From the NCBI GenBank assembly GCA_017052515.1, contig JAFHKR010000038.1, positions 62,001 through 126,000 on the forward strand: DNA of 64,000 nt, read 5' to 3'. The first letter of the stretch is position 1. Each line of letters begins with the position of its first letter. The translations under genes were made by a program, and so were the position numbers. A model generated the notes under the pieces. It was not told the origin of the DNA and made no database searches. It worked only from the letters and a program-made list of their open reading frames with translations. This stretch comes from Fictibacillus nanhaiensis (GTDB lineage: Bacteria; Bacillota; Bacilli; Bacillales; Fictibacillaceae). Shown piece after piece: positions 8,615 to 17,374 of this stretch.

Positions 8615-9611
8615 CCATCGTTTCATCAAACTCATTTCTTTTTGGAAAAGCGAGCGTGACCGTTGTTCCTTCATTCCGTTTTGACTCTACAGAGAGTTGA
8701 ATATGTAGGGAGTCTGCCGCTTTTTTGGCTAAATATAAGCCCATGCCGGTGGAAGCTTGATCCTGATGGTCTGTCGTTGACGTGAACCCTTTATCAAAGA
8801 TACGAGGCATATCCTTTGCATCAATTCCTCGACCAAAGTCTTGAATTCTTAAATAGTTTCTGTCGTTCATGTTATAAGAGTTGATGATAATCTCTGATGA
8901 ATGGCTGTATTTCACAGCATTCGTTAAGATCTGACGAATGATAAATGCTAGCCATTTGGCATCACTTAAGACATGGGTGACTTCAAGGTTAAAATCAAAG
9001 CCGATTCCTTTTTGAATGCACCACGACTGCAGCGTTTTGAGCTCGGAAAAAAGCAGCATCTCGAGTTCCGTTACTTCCATATAAAGATCGTTTTTAATAA
9101 ACGGGATTCTTTTTTGATGAAGCTGTTGATCGAGCAAAAGGTGGATACGGAGCCATTCGTAGGTCAGGTCTCCTTTAAGAGGCGTTTCTTCCATCCGTTG
9201 AATCATGAGATGCATCGCCGTCAGCGGTGTCTTAACCTCATGAATCCAGGCTAAAAGATCGTCTTTTTCTTGTTCAACCAGCATACGGTTTTCTGCTGCT
9301 GTTCGCTTTAAATGCTTGGTCTGCTTCATGATGCTGTTTTCAACAATATGTTCAAAAGGTGATAAAGGCGGTGACAGATTAGAAAGATCAAAATCATTAT
9401 CTCTCTCTTTCAGTTGGCGGAAAAAGGCTGTCTCCTTCTGATACCGATAAAAAAGAAAGATAACAAAGACAATAAGTGAAATAAAAACGATATAGCCAAC
9501 AGCAGAAAGGGGGATTGCTGGATCTAGATAGGCTATCAAGAGAAGGATCAGCTGTTGTAATAAAAACAAAAAAATCCAGCTGCTGCGTTCGATCAAATAG
9601 CGTTTGATCAT
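8607..9611 (-). CDS. BceS-like intramembrane-sensing histidine kinase
   Basis: 334 residues. Two transmembrane helices at residues 10-55 are separated by only a few residues, so there is no extracytoplasmic sensor domain; this is the intramembrane-sensing class. The H-box histidine is in WIHEVKTPL near residue 124, the N-box is ILTNAVKYS, and the G boxes are DFGRGID and GMGLYLAK. BceS-type kinases obtain their signal from the BceAB transporter encoded downstream. The ATG overlaps the regulator stop (ATGA), so both proteins are made together. Confidence 0.92.
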   Translation of the reverse strand: MIKRYLIERSSWIFLFLLQQLILLLIAYLDPAIPLSAVGYIVFISLIVFVIFLFYRYQKETAFFRQLKERDNDFDLSNLSPPLSPFEHIVENSIMKQTKHLKRTAAENRMLVEQEKDDLLAWIHEVKTPLTAMHLMIQRMEETPLKGDLTYEWLRIHLLLDQQLHQKRIPFIKNDLYMEVTELEMLLFSELKTLQSWCIQKGIGFDFNLEVTHVLSDAKWLAFIIRQILTNAVKYSHSSEIIINSYNMNDRNYLRIQDFGRGIDAKDMPRIFDKGFTSTTDHQDQASTGMGLYLAKKAADSLHIQLSVESKRNEGTTVTLAFPKRNEFDETMGM

Positions 9612-10300
9612 ACAGAATCCTCTTCTATTGCACGATAGCCTTGTCCCACTTTCGTTTCAATAAATTGTCCGAGTTCGATTTCCTCTAGACGTTTTCTTAA
9701 GCGATTCACATTTACTGTGAGGGTATTGTCACTAATAAACTTTTTATCATCCCATAAGCTGTTGATGAGATTATCACGACTTACAATTTTATTCTTTTGC
9801 TCGATCAAGAGTTTCAGAATAAATACTTCATTCTTAGTCAGTTCAACGGAACCTTTTTCGTTCGTTACGATATTCTTTTCATAATCGATTTGAGCGCCGC
9901 ACCACGTTTTGAGACTAACGGTATCTGTATTGTAATTATAAACGCGCCTGAGTATCGCATGGATCTTGGCGATCAATACTTCAAAATGAAATGGTTTTTG
10001 AACAAAGTCGTCCGCACCAAGCTGCATGGATAGGACCATATCGCTCGGATGATCACGCGAAGATAAAAAGATGATCGGCACGTTTGAATGCGATCGAATA
10101 TTTCGGCACCAATGAAAGCCATCAAACTTTGGTAGCTGAATATCGATGACAACCAGGTCGGGTTTAATCTCTGTAAACTCCTGCATCACTCGTCCGAAGT
10201 CTGTAATGCCATACATTTCATACGACCATTGAGACAATCGCTCCTTGATCTCGCCGAATAGCGTCGCATCATCTTCTATAAGCAAAATTTTAAACATCAT
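9608..10300 (-). CDS. BceR-like OmpR-family response regulator
   Basis: 230 residues. The receiver domain has the acidic pair near the start (EDD), the phospho-acceptor Asp in LVVIDIQLP near residue 54, and the Lys of VQKPFHF near 104. A winged-helix DNA-binding domain occupies the C-terminal 95 residues, ending in NRLRKRLEE and GQGYRAIE. It forms an operon with the kinase and probably activates the ABC genes through the inverted repeat at 8568-8580. Two ATG codons are adjacent at the start; either would work. Confidence 0.92.
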   Translation of the reverse strand: MMFKILLIEDDATLFGEIKERLSQWSYEMYGITDFGRVMQEFTEIKPDLVVIDIQLPKFDGFHWCRNIRSHSNVPIIFLSSRDHPSDMVLSMQLGADDFVQKPFHFEVLIAKIHAILRRVYNYNTDTVSLKTWCGAQIDYEKNIVTNEKGSVELTKNEVFILKLLIEQKNKIVSRDNLINSLWDDKKFISDNTLTVNVNRLRKRLEEIELGQFIETKVGQGYRAIEEDSV

Positions 10301-10410
10301 TTATCACCACATCATTACTTGATATGTTTTTTAGTCTATAGCAAAACTTGGATATTTTCTAGGATGTGTATTTTTTTAATTGGTTCTCATATGCTTCGGA
10401 GCTCTTGAAA

Positions 10411-10605
10411 GTGGTTGGTTTCTACTTCAGATCGCTCGCTTTCCGCAGGGTGTACGTTCAGCCTCCTAGCGCTTTGCGCTGTTAGGAGTCTCAACTGTCC
10501 CACTGATCCCGCAGGACAAGAAAGGCTACGGCAGCGACACATCGCACGAAGAAAATTTGAAGTTTAATTTTCGAGGAGTCGCGCATCTTACGCTCCAACC
10601 AACTT
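10411..10605. repeat. Dispersed palindromic repeat, copy 1 (with internal insert)
   Basis: The ends carry the family signature (GGTTGGTTTCTACTTC at one end, GCTCCAACCAAC at the other) and the inner arms include CTCGCTTTCCGCAGG and TAGGAGTCTCAACTGTCCC. About 65 bases between 10514 and 10580 are not found in other copies. It fills most of the 387-base gap upstream of the response-regulator gene. Confidence 0.75.
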
Positions 10606-10646
10606 CACAATGATGGAGGGAAAAGCGATGCAAAGTTACAGCAGAA

Positions 10647-10677
10647 AAAAGATGCCTTCTGTATAAAGGCATCTTTT
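10647..10677 (-). terminator. Terminator of VOC gene
   Basis: AAAAGATGCCTT pairs with AAGGCATCTTTT (12 bp, loop of 7). Confidence 0.85.
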
Positions 10678-10686
10678 CTAGAAAAC

Positions 10687-11073
10687 TTATGATGTTACAA
10701 CCTCACTCATTAAAGCGTGAGTATTCCCTTCTGTATCCTTAAAGAATACCATCCATGTTTCCGTATTTTCCATCTTAGCAACGATATGAGGAGCGTCTAG
10801 GAAAGCAACTTCTTTCTGTTTAAGTTCCTTATAAGATTCTGCGATGTCTCCCACTTGAAAGTATATAACTGAGCTAGCACTTGCGAATTCTTCTTTTTCA
10901 GGAAGGCTGAGCATGATTCTTAGTCCGTCACAATCAAAGAATGCCATATGATCAGTGTTGAAAAGAAGTTGTAATCCTAATACGTCCTTATAAAAGTGAA
11001 TGGAGCGTTTAATATCTTGAACAGGTACTGCAACTTGTCCAACTTTTTGAATGCTATTTGTTTGAATCGTCAT
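10687..11073 (-). CDS. VOC-superfamily (glyoxalase/bleomycin-resistance-like) protein
   Basis: 128 residues with the paired beta-alpha-beta-beta-beta fold: QVAVPVQDIKRSIHFYKDVLG at the N-terminus and FKDTEGNTHALMSE at the C-terminus. The metal ligands of glyoxalase I are partly replaced, so the reaction cannot be named. It could be an isomerase, a dioxygenase-like enzyme or a drug-binding protein. GGGAGAGG precedes the start. The AraC regulator gene lies 50 bases upstream in the same direction, suggesting joint expression. Confidence 0.8.
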   Translation of the reverse strand: MTIQTNSIQKVGQVAVPVQDIKRSIHFYKDVLGLQLLFNTDHMAFFDCDGLRIMLSLPEKEEFASASSVIYFQVGDIAESYKELKQKEVAFLDAPHIVAKMENTETWMVFFKDTEGNTHALMSEVVTS

Positions 11074-11123
11074 GTTAACCTCTCCCTTATTCTTCTCTTT
11101 TTCATCATAACCAGTAATAATAG

Positions 11124-11990
11124 TTATTTCTTATCTGAAATCACCTTTTTGCGATATTGAAGGGGAGAGATGCCCATATGTTGTTTAAATAATCTGCTGA
11201 ATGAAACAGGGTTATTTAATCCGATTTCATAGGTAATATCAGTCATGGAGTATTTGGTTGTCTTTAGTAAAGTTATTGATTTAGCAATTCTTAGCTCTGC
11301 AATATGCTGAAAAGGCGTTTTTTTGTAGATGGTTGAGTAATTTCTTAACAGGTGATTAGGAGATAAGCATGACACTGCTGCAATCTCATCTAGTGTAAGC
11401 TGTTTATCATAAAAAGCTCTTATGTATTCATGTGCTGTACTAACTCGTTTATAAATTTCTTCACGAGTCGATTTTCGGACTAAATCTAGTTGATTGATCT
11501 CTTTAAAGACCTTCATTTGTTCTCTTAATAGAGAGTCCATAATGGAATGAAACTGTTCATCTAACAAGCTAGAATCATTTTGATACTGATCTGTCTTGTA
11601 TTTTAAAAGGTTCAATTGGTGAGTGAGAATGGGACTCTGTTCATACGTTTTTTCAAAAAAGGAAGCTGATGTATGAGTCGTATAAGGATCATCTAACAGT
11701 TGGTGTTCGGAAGTGGACAGATTACGGAATACATCGTTCGCAAAATCTTCTTGGAAAAAGACACAAAACGATTCCACTTCTTTTTGTTCATCTATGGTTA
11801 TGGTGTAGGAACCTTGATTGAGTAACAAATAGTTCCCTTCGTCAACTGCAAAATACCCACGATTCGTTTTGTAATAAGCTTTTCCGTTCGAAAAGGTTTT
11901 AATAGAGAGAAGTCCAGTGCCATCCCAATGAAATTGAGCGCTCTTTGCATGAAGGATGTAATTTGACTTGCGTACGTTTCTTTCTGTCAT
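11124..11990 (-). CDS. AraC-family transcriptional regulator
   Basis: 288 residues. The N-terminal half is a cupin-like effector domain (VDEGNYLLLNQGSYT region). The last 100 residues hold two helix-turn-helix motifs, with LTLDEIAAVSCLSPNHLLRN and the AraC signature GLNNPVSFSRLFKQHMGISPLQYR split by a short linker. It probably responds to a small molecule and controls the VOC gene next to it. The ATG follows GGAGCAAT. The effector is unknown. Confidence 0.88.
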   Translation of the reverse strand: MTERNVRKSNYILHAKSAQFHWDGTGLLSIKTFSNGKAYYKTNRGYFAVDEGNYLLLNQGSYTITIDEQKEVESFCVFFQEDFANDVFRNLSTSEHQLLDDPYTTHTSASFFEKTYEQSPILTHQLNLLKYKTDQYQNDSSLLDEQFHSIMDSLLREQMKVFKEINQLDLVRKSTREEIYKRVSTAHEYIRAFYDKQLTLDEIAAVSCLSPNHLLRNYSTIYKKTPFQHIAELRIAKSITLLKTTKYSMTDITYEIGLNNPVSFSRLFKQHMGISPLQYRKKVISDKK

Positions 11991-12068
11991 TAGATTGCTC
12001 CTAAAAGAGATAATAATAGGGAAATTATACCTTATTCATTGAAACCTTGATAAAGATTTTTTAATCAA

Positions 12069-12084
12069 TGTTCCACATGAAACA
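12069..12084. promoter_or_regulatory. Near-match to the ParB parS site (site 1)
   Basis: TGTTCCACATGAAACA differs from the Bacillus parS consensus TGTTNCACGTGAAACA at one central base. The identical 16-mer occurs again, inverted, at 39645-39660. Confidence 0.45.
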
Positions 12085-12148
12085 ATAAAGTATGACCGGA
12101 TCATGTTAAAGTAAATCTATGGAAAAAATGTAAGGGTGGGATGATTTA

Positions 12149-12550
12149 TTGAGGAGAAATACAATTGCAATTTTAATTCTTATCATACTATTGCTAACAG
12201 GGTGTAGCAGAGTAACTCATAATACGGATTTGGAGAATTCCATTCAGTCTATTGTAAAAGACAAAAATAAAGTTCAAATAAAAATAGATTCTTTAGCAAA
12301 TTTTGAATGGGACAAAGGATTTTTATTTACCCCATATACAACGGAAGAAAGTATGGAGAAACAAATGGGCGTTAATTTTAAAGACCGAAGTAAAATTTAT
12401 AGCAGAGATGATATCTATTTATTAGTCTTTCTTCATAACGAAAAGGTTGTACAGTATGTGGAAATTAATCGTAATCAATCGGATTTTTCGATATGTAGTA
12501 AGGAATATATTTCTCCATTAAAAGCTTTAATAACAATTAATAGACATTGA
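12149..12550 (+). CDS. Small lipoprotein of unknown function
   Basis: 133 residues from a TTG start with AAGGGTGGG about ten bases upstream. An ATG at 12141 is excluded because it runs into a stop after three codons. The N-terminus is a lipoprotein signal: two Arg, a long Ile/Leu core and the lipobox LLTGC with Cys at residue 19. The mature part is hydrophilic with no recognised domain. It would be anchored to the outer face of the membrane. Function unknown. Confidence 0.72.
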   Translation: MRRNTIAILILIILLLTGCSRVTHNTDLENSIQSIVKDKNKVQIKIDSLANFEWDKGFLFTPYTTEESMEKQMGVNFKDRSKIYSRDDIYLLVFLHNEKVVQYVEINRNQSDFSICSKEYISPLKALITINRH

Positions 12551-12559
12551 TTAAATATA

Positions 12560-12602
12560 GCATAAATAAACCGCAACAAGGTCCGTTGCGGTTTATTTAT
12601 GC
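12560..12602. terminator. Bidirectional terminator
   Basis: An 18-bp perfect stem (GCATAAATAAACCGCAAC and its complement) with a 7-base loop sits between the convergent lipoprotein and exosporium-like genes. Confidence 0.9.
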
Positions 12603-12622
12603 ATGTCTGTAATAAAACCTAT

Positions 12623-13120
12623 TTAACCGATCTTCGCACCCTCAAAACGAGTTGCGATTGGGTTTACTTCAATTTCAATCGTTGCGCCTGAGGGACTTGA
12701 AGCAACGACTTGAACTTCATCGCCTCTTCTTAACTCGACGAGCGATGATGTCGCTACGATCGCGTTTGGCGATGTAATCGTTTCTTGACTTCCTGCAACG
12801 ATCTCGCCGTTTACACGAATGCCAACGAATGCAGAATACGGTGTTCCCGTATAAATCGGCAAAAAGATACTAGCTGTAAACGTATAAATGCCATTGCTTT
12901 TTGGAACAAACGTTGATGTATCTGGATTGTATTCATTATTACTATCGAAAACCTCTACCGGATAAATGACTTGATTTGGTGTGGAGCCTAAAATAAATTG
13001 AAACAGATCTTTAACTGCTTTAAAGGCAGAAACTGTCTGGCAAGGCTGAACCTTTCTATGCTTGCACTCACAGTCTCTTTTCATATGTGCGTAAGGATTC
13101 TGATCATAATGGTGGTACAT
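12623..13120 (-). CDS. C1q/TNF-like jelly-roll protein, probable spore-surface component
   Basis: 165 residues. The ATG at 13120 is chosen because GGAGGGAAAG precedes it; an ATG at 13144 lies upstream of that site. The N-terminus is His/Tyr/Cys-rich (YHHYDQNPY, then CECKHRK and QPCQ). From about residue 60 the sequence is a beta-sandwich of the type at the C-terminus of exosporium glycoproteins such as BclA (FVPKSNGIYTFTASI, then SSLVELRRGDEVQV). There is no collagen-like Gly-x-x region. A location on the spore surface is inferred from that similarity and the adjacent oxalate decarboxylase. Confidence 0.7.
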   Translation of the reverse strand: MYHHYDQNPYAHMKRDCECKHRKVQPCQTVSAFKAVKDLFQFILGSTPNQVIYPVEVFDSNNEYNPDTSTFVPKSNGIYTFTASIFLPIYTGTPYSAFVGIRVNGEIVAGSQETITSPNAIVATSSLVELRRGDEVQVVASSPSGATIEIEVNPIATRFEGAKIG

Positions 13121-13261
13121 ACAAACTTTCCCTCCTATTTTCACTCTGAACTAGAATCTAAATCAGAGAATAATCTATCAGATTATTACTAGTAGATTAT
13201 GCGGACAAGGTGTAAGTGGTGTGTATGCATAGAGGTAGGGGAAGTAGTTTTACTAGAAAGA

Positions 13262-13294
13262 ATGAAAGAAAGCGATTAGTAGTTTCTAATCGCC
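13262..13294 (-). terminator. Terminator of oxalate decarboxylase gene
   Basis: GCGATTAG pairs with CTAATCGC (8 bp); the minus strand continues into TTTCTTTC. Confidence 0.65.
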
Positions 13295-13316
13295 GTTAAT
13301 AGGTATGATCGTGCAT

Positions 13317-14495
13317 TTAATCATATTTCACAACTGGCCATTTTTCTTTTCTAAGAGAGTTCATGAGCTCAGGACTAGCGTTCACATTCGTTTGCACGAT
13401 TTCTTTAGGCGTTAAAGCCATCCATTGGTTTAAAGAAACATCTGCAAAACGGTCACTTTTAAACATTTCTAAAAACCAGAGGCTCTTATTTCCGGTATTT
13501 TGTACATAATGACCGAACGCAAACGGAACATATCCCACGTCTCCAGCTCTTACATCAAACGTTCGTGCTGTGCCATTTCCAGCGAAAGCGGTCATGCGCC
13601 CTTGACCGGCTAAATAATATTGCCACTCATCATTATTCGGATGCCAATGCAACTCTCTCATTCCGCCAGGTTTTATTTCAACTAAAGCAGCAGCGATTCT
13701 CTGTGAAATCGGAAAATTAGTAGAATCAACGATACGAACGGTCCCACCTGGAGTAACGAGAGGTTTCTGTGCCATTAAACGGTGTGTGAAGCTTAACGGA
13801 ACTGTTCCATAGGGATCAGGTACAGCTTGTGTTTCAATCGGACCGGGAACGGTAGACTGATAAATATAACGTTGTTCAGTCGGAATGTTCGCAAACGCGC
13901 TCTCCGGTATACCGAAGTTGGCTGAGAGTACTTCTTTTGGTGTATGTGCAAACCAATCTGAAATAGAAAACGTACTAAGATCAGAAAAATTTCCATTATC
14001 AAAAACAAGTAAAAACTCACAGCCTTCTTCAAGCCCTTGAATCGAGTGAGGAATGCCAGGCGGGAAGTACCAAAGATCACCTTCACCCACATCGGCGATA
14101 AAATTCCTGCCGTTTTGATCAACCGAGGTAATCCGAGCACGGCCTAAAATCATATAAGCCCATTCCGCTTCTTGGTGCCAATGCAGCTCTCTCACACCGC
14201 CTGGGGTAAGTCGCATATTTACTCCGGCAAGCGTCTTGGCGACGGGAAGCTCACGAACCGTAATTTCTCTCGACCAGCCCCCAAAATTTAATTGCATATG
14301 TGTATCTGAATAGGAAAAGCGCAAATTCGGCACAGTTCCCGCATCTGTTGCAGGTGAAACTAGCATATCCGGATTTTGTATGTCACGCATGATGTCGCGA
14401 GGTCCTAAGTCGGTAGCACCCGCACCATCACTGCGAATCGGCTGAGGAATCTGCATTTGCCTTCGTTGCTGTTGATCTTTAGGGTTCTTATCCAT
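13317..14495 (-). CDS. Bicupin oxalate decarboxylase family protein
   Basis: 392 residues with two cupin domains. Domain 1 has manganese ligands in [12 protein letters not shown] (near residue 105) and PPGIPHSIQ; domain 2 has [14 protein letters not shown] (near 285) and FGHYVQNTG. OxdC-type enzymes split oxalate into formate and CO2, and OxdD is a spore-coat enzyme. The lid loop at the end of domain 1, SENST in B. subtilis OxdC by memory, reads SDLST here, so the catalytic Glu is replaced by Asp. Decarboxylation may therefore be altered. Domain 2 keeps a Glu at the matching late position (FLEMFKSD). AGAGAGGAG precedes the ATG. Confidence 0.9.
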   Translation of the reverse strand: MDKNPKDQQQRRQMQIPQPIRSDGAGATDLGPRDIMRDIQNPDMLVSPATDAGTVPNLRFSYSDTHMQLNFGGWSREITVRELPVAKTLAGVNMRLTPGGVRELHWHQEAEWAYMILGRARITSVDQNGRNFIADVGEGDLWYFPPGIPHSIQGLEEGCEFLLVFDNGNFSDLSTFSISDWFAHTPKEVLSANFGIPESAFANIPTEQRYIYQSTVPGPIETQAVPDPYGTVPLSFTHRLMAQKPLVTPGGTVRIVDSTNFPISQRIAAALVEIKPGGMRELHWHPNNDEWQYYLAGQGRMTAFAGNGTARTFDVRAGDVGYVPFAFGHYVQNTGNKSLWFLEMFKSDRFADVSLNQWMALTPKEIVQTNVNASPELMNSLRKEKWPVVKYD

Positions 14496-14590
14496 GTGAT
14501 GAGCTCCTCTCTTTTAGAAGGTTTAAACGTCATCTCTGTATGCATATGGAGGGGACATCTTGAACATGCAGATTTATTACGAAGGGGCAT

Positions 14591-14633
14591 AACAAAAAAA
14601 CACCTGAAAGCTAAAGGTAGCTTAAAGGTGTTT
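14591..14633 (-). terminator. Terminator of DUF817 gene
   Basis: AAACACCT pairs with AGGTGTTT around an inner AGCT/AGCT stem, followed on the minus strand by TTTTTTTG. Confidence 0.8.
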
Positions 14634-15404
14634 CGTATGCGTGAAAATCTCGTCTTGGTGACTTTTTATCCGTTTTAACTGTGCCACGATAATGATGCTG
14701 ATGATCACGAGCAAGAACCAAGAGCTGATCTTACCAATATGAACGAGTGACCAAGCGGCTTCCTGATTCGGATACTGCCAGGCACCTAGAAACGTTGTAA
14801 TGTTTTCAGCGATCCAAATAAAAAATCCGATCAACAAAAAGGAAAGAAGGATCGGCATCTTATAGACACGCTCGTTGATCGTATAATGAACAACGGTCTT
14901 ATAAAAGATAGGAAATAAAAGCAGAATCAGAATCCATCTGGCATCAAACAAGTAATGATGGATAAAAAAGTTTAAATAGATCAGCACACAAATACCAAAA
15001 GAAAAGAGAGGATACGGCCAACCCGTTATCTGTAGGTCGAGCCTTCTCCAGCTTTGGCAAATATAGCTCGCAACACTTGCATACATAAAACCGCTATAAA
15101 GAGGTACACCGTAAATTTTCGAATAAGCGTCTTCTGGATAGCTCCAAGACCCCATATGAACTTTAAATAGTTCTAGAGCAAGTCCGATCAAGTGGAAGAC
15201 ACAGATGACTTTAAGTTCATCAATCGTTTCAAGTTTCGTTAGAATCATAGCAACTTGTGTGATGAGACATAAAAGAAGTATGAAATCGTATCGAGGGATG
15301 AACGGAATGCTGAAGAACTTTGAAAGAGCTAACGCCCCAAAGATGATGACTGGGAAGATGCAAGAAAGAGCTTGTAAATAAGTGAATGTAAGAAGCGCTC
15401 TCAT
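14622..15404 (-). CDS. DUF817-family integral membrane protein
   Basis: 260 residues. The ATG at 15404 is preceded by AAGGTGG, so the longer frame reaching 15485 is not used. Eight hydrophobic helices cover nearly the whole length. WSYPE, GVPLYSGFMYASV and WPYPL are the conserved blocks I associate with DUF817. The C-terminal coding end overlaps its own terminator hairpin. No transport motif is recognisable and the function is unknown. Confidence 0.82.
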   Translation of the reverse strand: MRALLTFTYLQALSCIFPVIIFGALALSKFFSIPFIPRYDFILLLCLITQVAMILTKLETIDELKVICVFHLIGLALELFKVHMGSWSYPEDAYSKIYGVPLYSGFMYASVASYICQSWRRLDLQITGWPYPLFSFGICVLIYLNFFIHHYLFDARWILILLLFPIFYKTVVHYTINERVYKMPILLSFLLIGFFIWIAENITTFLGAWQYPNQEAAWSLVHIGKISSWFLLVIISIIIVAQLKRIKSHQDEIFTHTKHL

Positions 15405-15526
15405 GAGTAGACCACCTTTTATTGATTGATATGGAAATATATTGTATCCATAATAACCTATGGTGATCCAAATCTCATCATACAAAAATATGTTGAGTTT
15501 AACATGAATCTGTCAGTTGACTTCAT

Positions 15527-16684
15527 TTATTTCAGCGCTGCATCCGCCAAAGAATAAACGATTGCATCATCTGTTGGTGGATTATGAAGTCCAGCTCTCA
15601 CATCTCTGAAATGCCGCTGAAGCGGATTTTGTACAGAAAGACTTCTCGCCCCAACGATTCTCATGGCAAGATCAACGACTCTATTCGCACTGTTCGTTAC
15701 AGAATGCTTAACGGCCGCAAGTTCTGTACCTAGATTCTTACGTTGTTCAGGCTGATTTACCCATTTTTCAGCAACGGCATGAAGAATTGTTCTCGCTTGG
15801 AATAGCTCAAGTTCAATCTTGCCAATCTTTCTTCTCACCTCAGGTACTTCTGAGATAGGTCCTGATAACGTGTTAGGGCTATATTCTGACGCAAATTCAA
15901 TTGCATAATTCCGCGCAGCTCTTGCGATACCTAAGTACACAGCAGGGACTTGAAGATACCAGCCTTTCGGAACGATGTTCTTCTCATCTTCAACAACAAG
16001 AAGGTTTTCCTTGGACACATAAACATCTTTCAAAAGGAGATCGTCACTTTTTGTGCCTCTCATAGAGATACTGTCCCATGTTTCTTTTACAAAAACCCCT
16101 TTTTCACGATGATTCACTAAGAAAAATCCTTTATGGTTAGTTTCTGAAATGGTAGCGGTTACGACCGAGTAATCAAGGGCCTCTGCCATAGAAGTAAAAG
16201 CTTTGCTTCCGTTGATCAACCATCCATCTGCTTTCTTAACAGCGGTTGTTGTAGGAATACCTCCGCGAGAAGGACTTCCTGTCGCACGCTCTGTTTGTGC
16301 CAAGTTGATGAGTGCTTTTTGTTCCACTACTTTCCGGCTAAGATCAGCGAACGCATCACCACTCCAATGCTGGTTTTCCGCCGCCTCTAAAAAAGTACCC
16401 AAATGCCACCCAAGAGAAAGGGCAGTAGGAGCATCTCCCTCCGCTAAATGTTCTTGAATGGTTAAGAATTCAACTAGGTTTAACCCTTTACCGCCATATT
16501 CTTTTGGAATGGTAAGAGAAAGAAAGCCAGCATCCTTTAAATCTTGGAAATTCTCATAAGGAAAAACGCCTTCTCGATCTACAAATTCTGCCCGTTTCTT
16601 GAAAACTTCTTTTAGTGCTAGTGCGGTATTTATCGCTTCTTCAAAATGATCTATTTCAGTGGTTTTTCTCAATGGAATGCTCAT
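15527..16684 (-). CDS. Acyl-CoA-dehydrogenase-fold flavoenzyme, probable sulfur-scavenging monooxygenase
   Basis: 385 residues with the acyl-CoA dehydrogenase fold: N-terminal helical domain, a central beta domain (GWLINGSKAFTS, KETWDSISMRGTKSDD) and a C-terminal helical domain with AMRIVGARSL. The sequence resembles the SfnB/DszC group, which use reduced flavin to oxygenate organosulfur compounds, more than true fatty-acid dehydrogenases. A SAM riboswitch lies upstream on the same strand, so it should be expressed when SAM is low. A divergent NtaA/DszA-type monooxygenase shares the control region. TAGGAGGGAACT precedes the ATG. Substrate unknown. Confidence 0.82.
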   Translation of the reverse strand: MSIPLRKTTEIDHFEEAINTALALKEVFKKRAEFVDREGVFPYENFQDLKDAGFLSLTIPKEYGGKGLNLVEFLTIQEHLAEGDAPTALSLGWHLGTFLEAAENQHWSGDAFADLSRKVVEQKALINLAQTERATGSPSRGGIPTTTAVKKADGWLINGSKAFTSMAEALDYSVVTATISETNHKGFFLVNHREKGVFVKETWDSISMRGTKSDDLLLKDVYVSKENLLVVEDEKNIVPKGWYLQVPAVYLGIARAARNYAIEFASEYSPNTLSGPISEVPEVRRKIGKIELELFQARTILHAVAEKWVNQPEQRKNLGTELAAVKHSVTNSANRVVDLAMRIVGARSLSVQNPLQRHFRDVRAGLHNPPTDDAIVYSLADAALK

Positions 16685-16758
16685 AGTTCCCTCCTAATTT
16701 TTTTATCTGTAAGTGGTTTTTGGTTTTGGATTGGTTTTGTTATAAGTCTTCTTCGATA

Positions 16759-16888
16759 GGTTGATTGCAGCGCAAGGTGCTAGACTCCTGCGGGACGAGT
16801 GAGCAGGTGAGACCCTTAAGGGCGCGAAGCGCGAAGTGGCTCACCGCTCGCCCCGCGGAAAGCGAGCGTCCTGGAGCGGAAATCAACT
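16759..16888. repeat. Dispersed palindromic repeat, copy 2
   Basis: About 130 bp of imperfect palindrome starting GGTTGATTGCAGCGC and ending GGAGCGGAAATCAAC, with inner arms GGTGAGACCC and GGCTCACCG. It lies in the leader between the minus-strand SAM riboswitch terminator and the flavoenzyme start, so it is transcribed with that gene. Confidence 0.8.
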
Positions 16889-16913
16889 ACACACAAGAAC
16901 AGCGAAGGAAAAA

Positions 16914-16945
16914 CAAAAAAGCCCTCTTTCAAAGACGAAAGAGGA
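16914..16945 (-). terminator. Riboswitch-controlled terminator (minus strand)
   Basis: CCTCTTTC and GAAAGAGG form an 8-bp stem followed by GCTTTTTTG on the minus strand. It is the expression platform of the SAM riboswitch just upstream. Confidence 0.85.
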
Positions 16946-16971
16946 CGTAGATTCCATATGCTAACACGCTC

Positions 16972-17083
16972 TCTCATCTTTCAGACATTAAAAAAACATC
17001 TGCTGGAATTAGCACCTTTCTTTTGAACAAAGCGGTTGCTGCAGGATCGTAGGACCAGTTCCTCCCCTGACTCTTGATAAGAA
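16972..17083 (-). promoter_or_regulatory. SAM-I (S-box) riboswitch, minus strand
   Basis: Reading minus, the conserved S-box landmarks appear in order: CTTATCAAGAG, GGGAGGAACTGG, GCAGCAACC, GGTGCTAATTCCAGCA and GAAAGATGAG closing the P1 helix. SAM binding should favour the downstream terminator and switch off the flavoenzyme gene. Confidence 0.93.
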
Positions 17084-17104
17084 AATATTTAATTATTAGT
17101 CATC

Positions 17105-17134
17105 ACTATAGAGGATAATGCCAACCACTGTCAA
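17105..17134 (-). promoter_or_regulatory. Sigma-A promoter of the minus-strand SAM-riboswitch unit
   Basis: On the minus strand TTGACA is separated by 18 bases from TATAGT, with the S-box beginning about 22 bases further on. Confidence 0.7.
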
Positions 17135-17180
17135 CTAAAAACTGATTGTTAAGAAAATTATTTTATTTTTTTAAATTGCA

Positions 17181-17209
17181 TTGACAGGCTATTTTTAATC
17201 CTGTATATT
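17181..17209 (+). promoter_or_regulatory. Sigma-A promoter of the plus-strand SAM-riboswitch unit
   Basis: TTGACA, a 17-base spacer and TATATT precede the plus-strand S-box by about 28 bases. Confidence 0.8.
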
Positions 17210-17236
17210 TCGTTATTAAATTGAATCATATCGATT

Positions 17237-17336
17237 TCTTATCGAGAGAGGTGGAGGGACTGGCCCTTTGAAGCCTCGGCAACAACTATTTTTAGGACTG
17301 TGCCAATTCCAGCAGGCGAAAGCTTGAAAGATAAGA
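17237..17336 (+). promoter_or_regulatory. SAM-I (S-box) riboswitch, plus strand
   Basis: Canonical aptamer: CTTATCGAGAG, GGTGGAGGGACTGGCCC, GAAGCCTCGGCAACA, GTGCCAATTCCAGCA and GAAAGATAAG closing P1. The segment AAGAGG at 17333-17338 can also pair with CCTCTT at 17377-17382 to form the antiterminator when SAM is scarce. It controls the monooxygenase and probably the lipoprotein gene. Confidence 0.96.
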
Positions 17337-17374
17337 GGAAATCTATATACGTATGTTTATTTCACGTATTTTTT

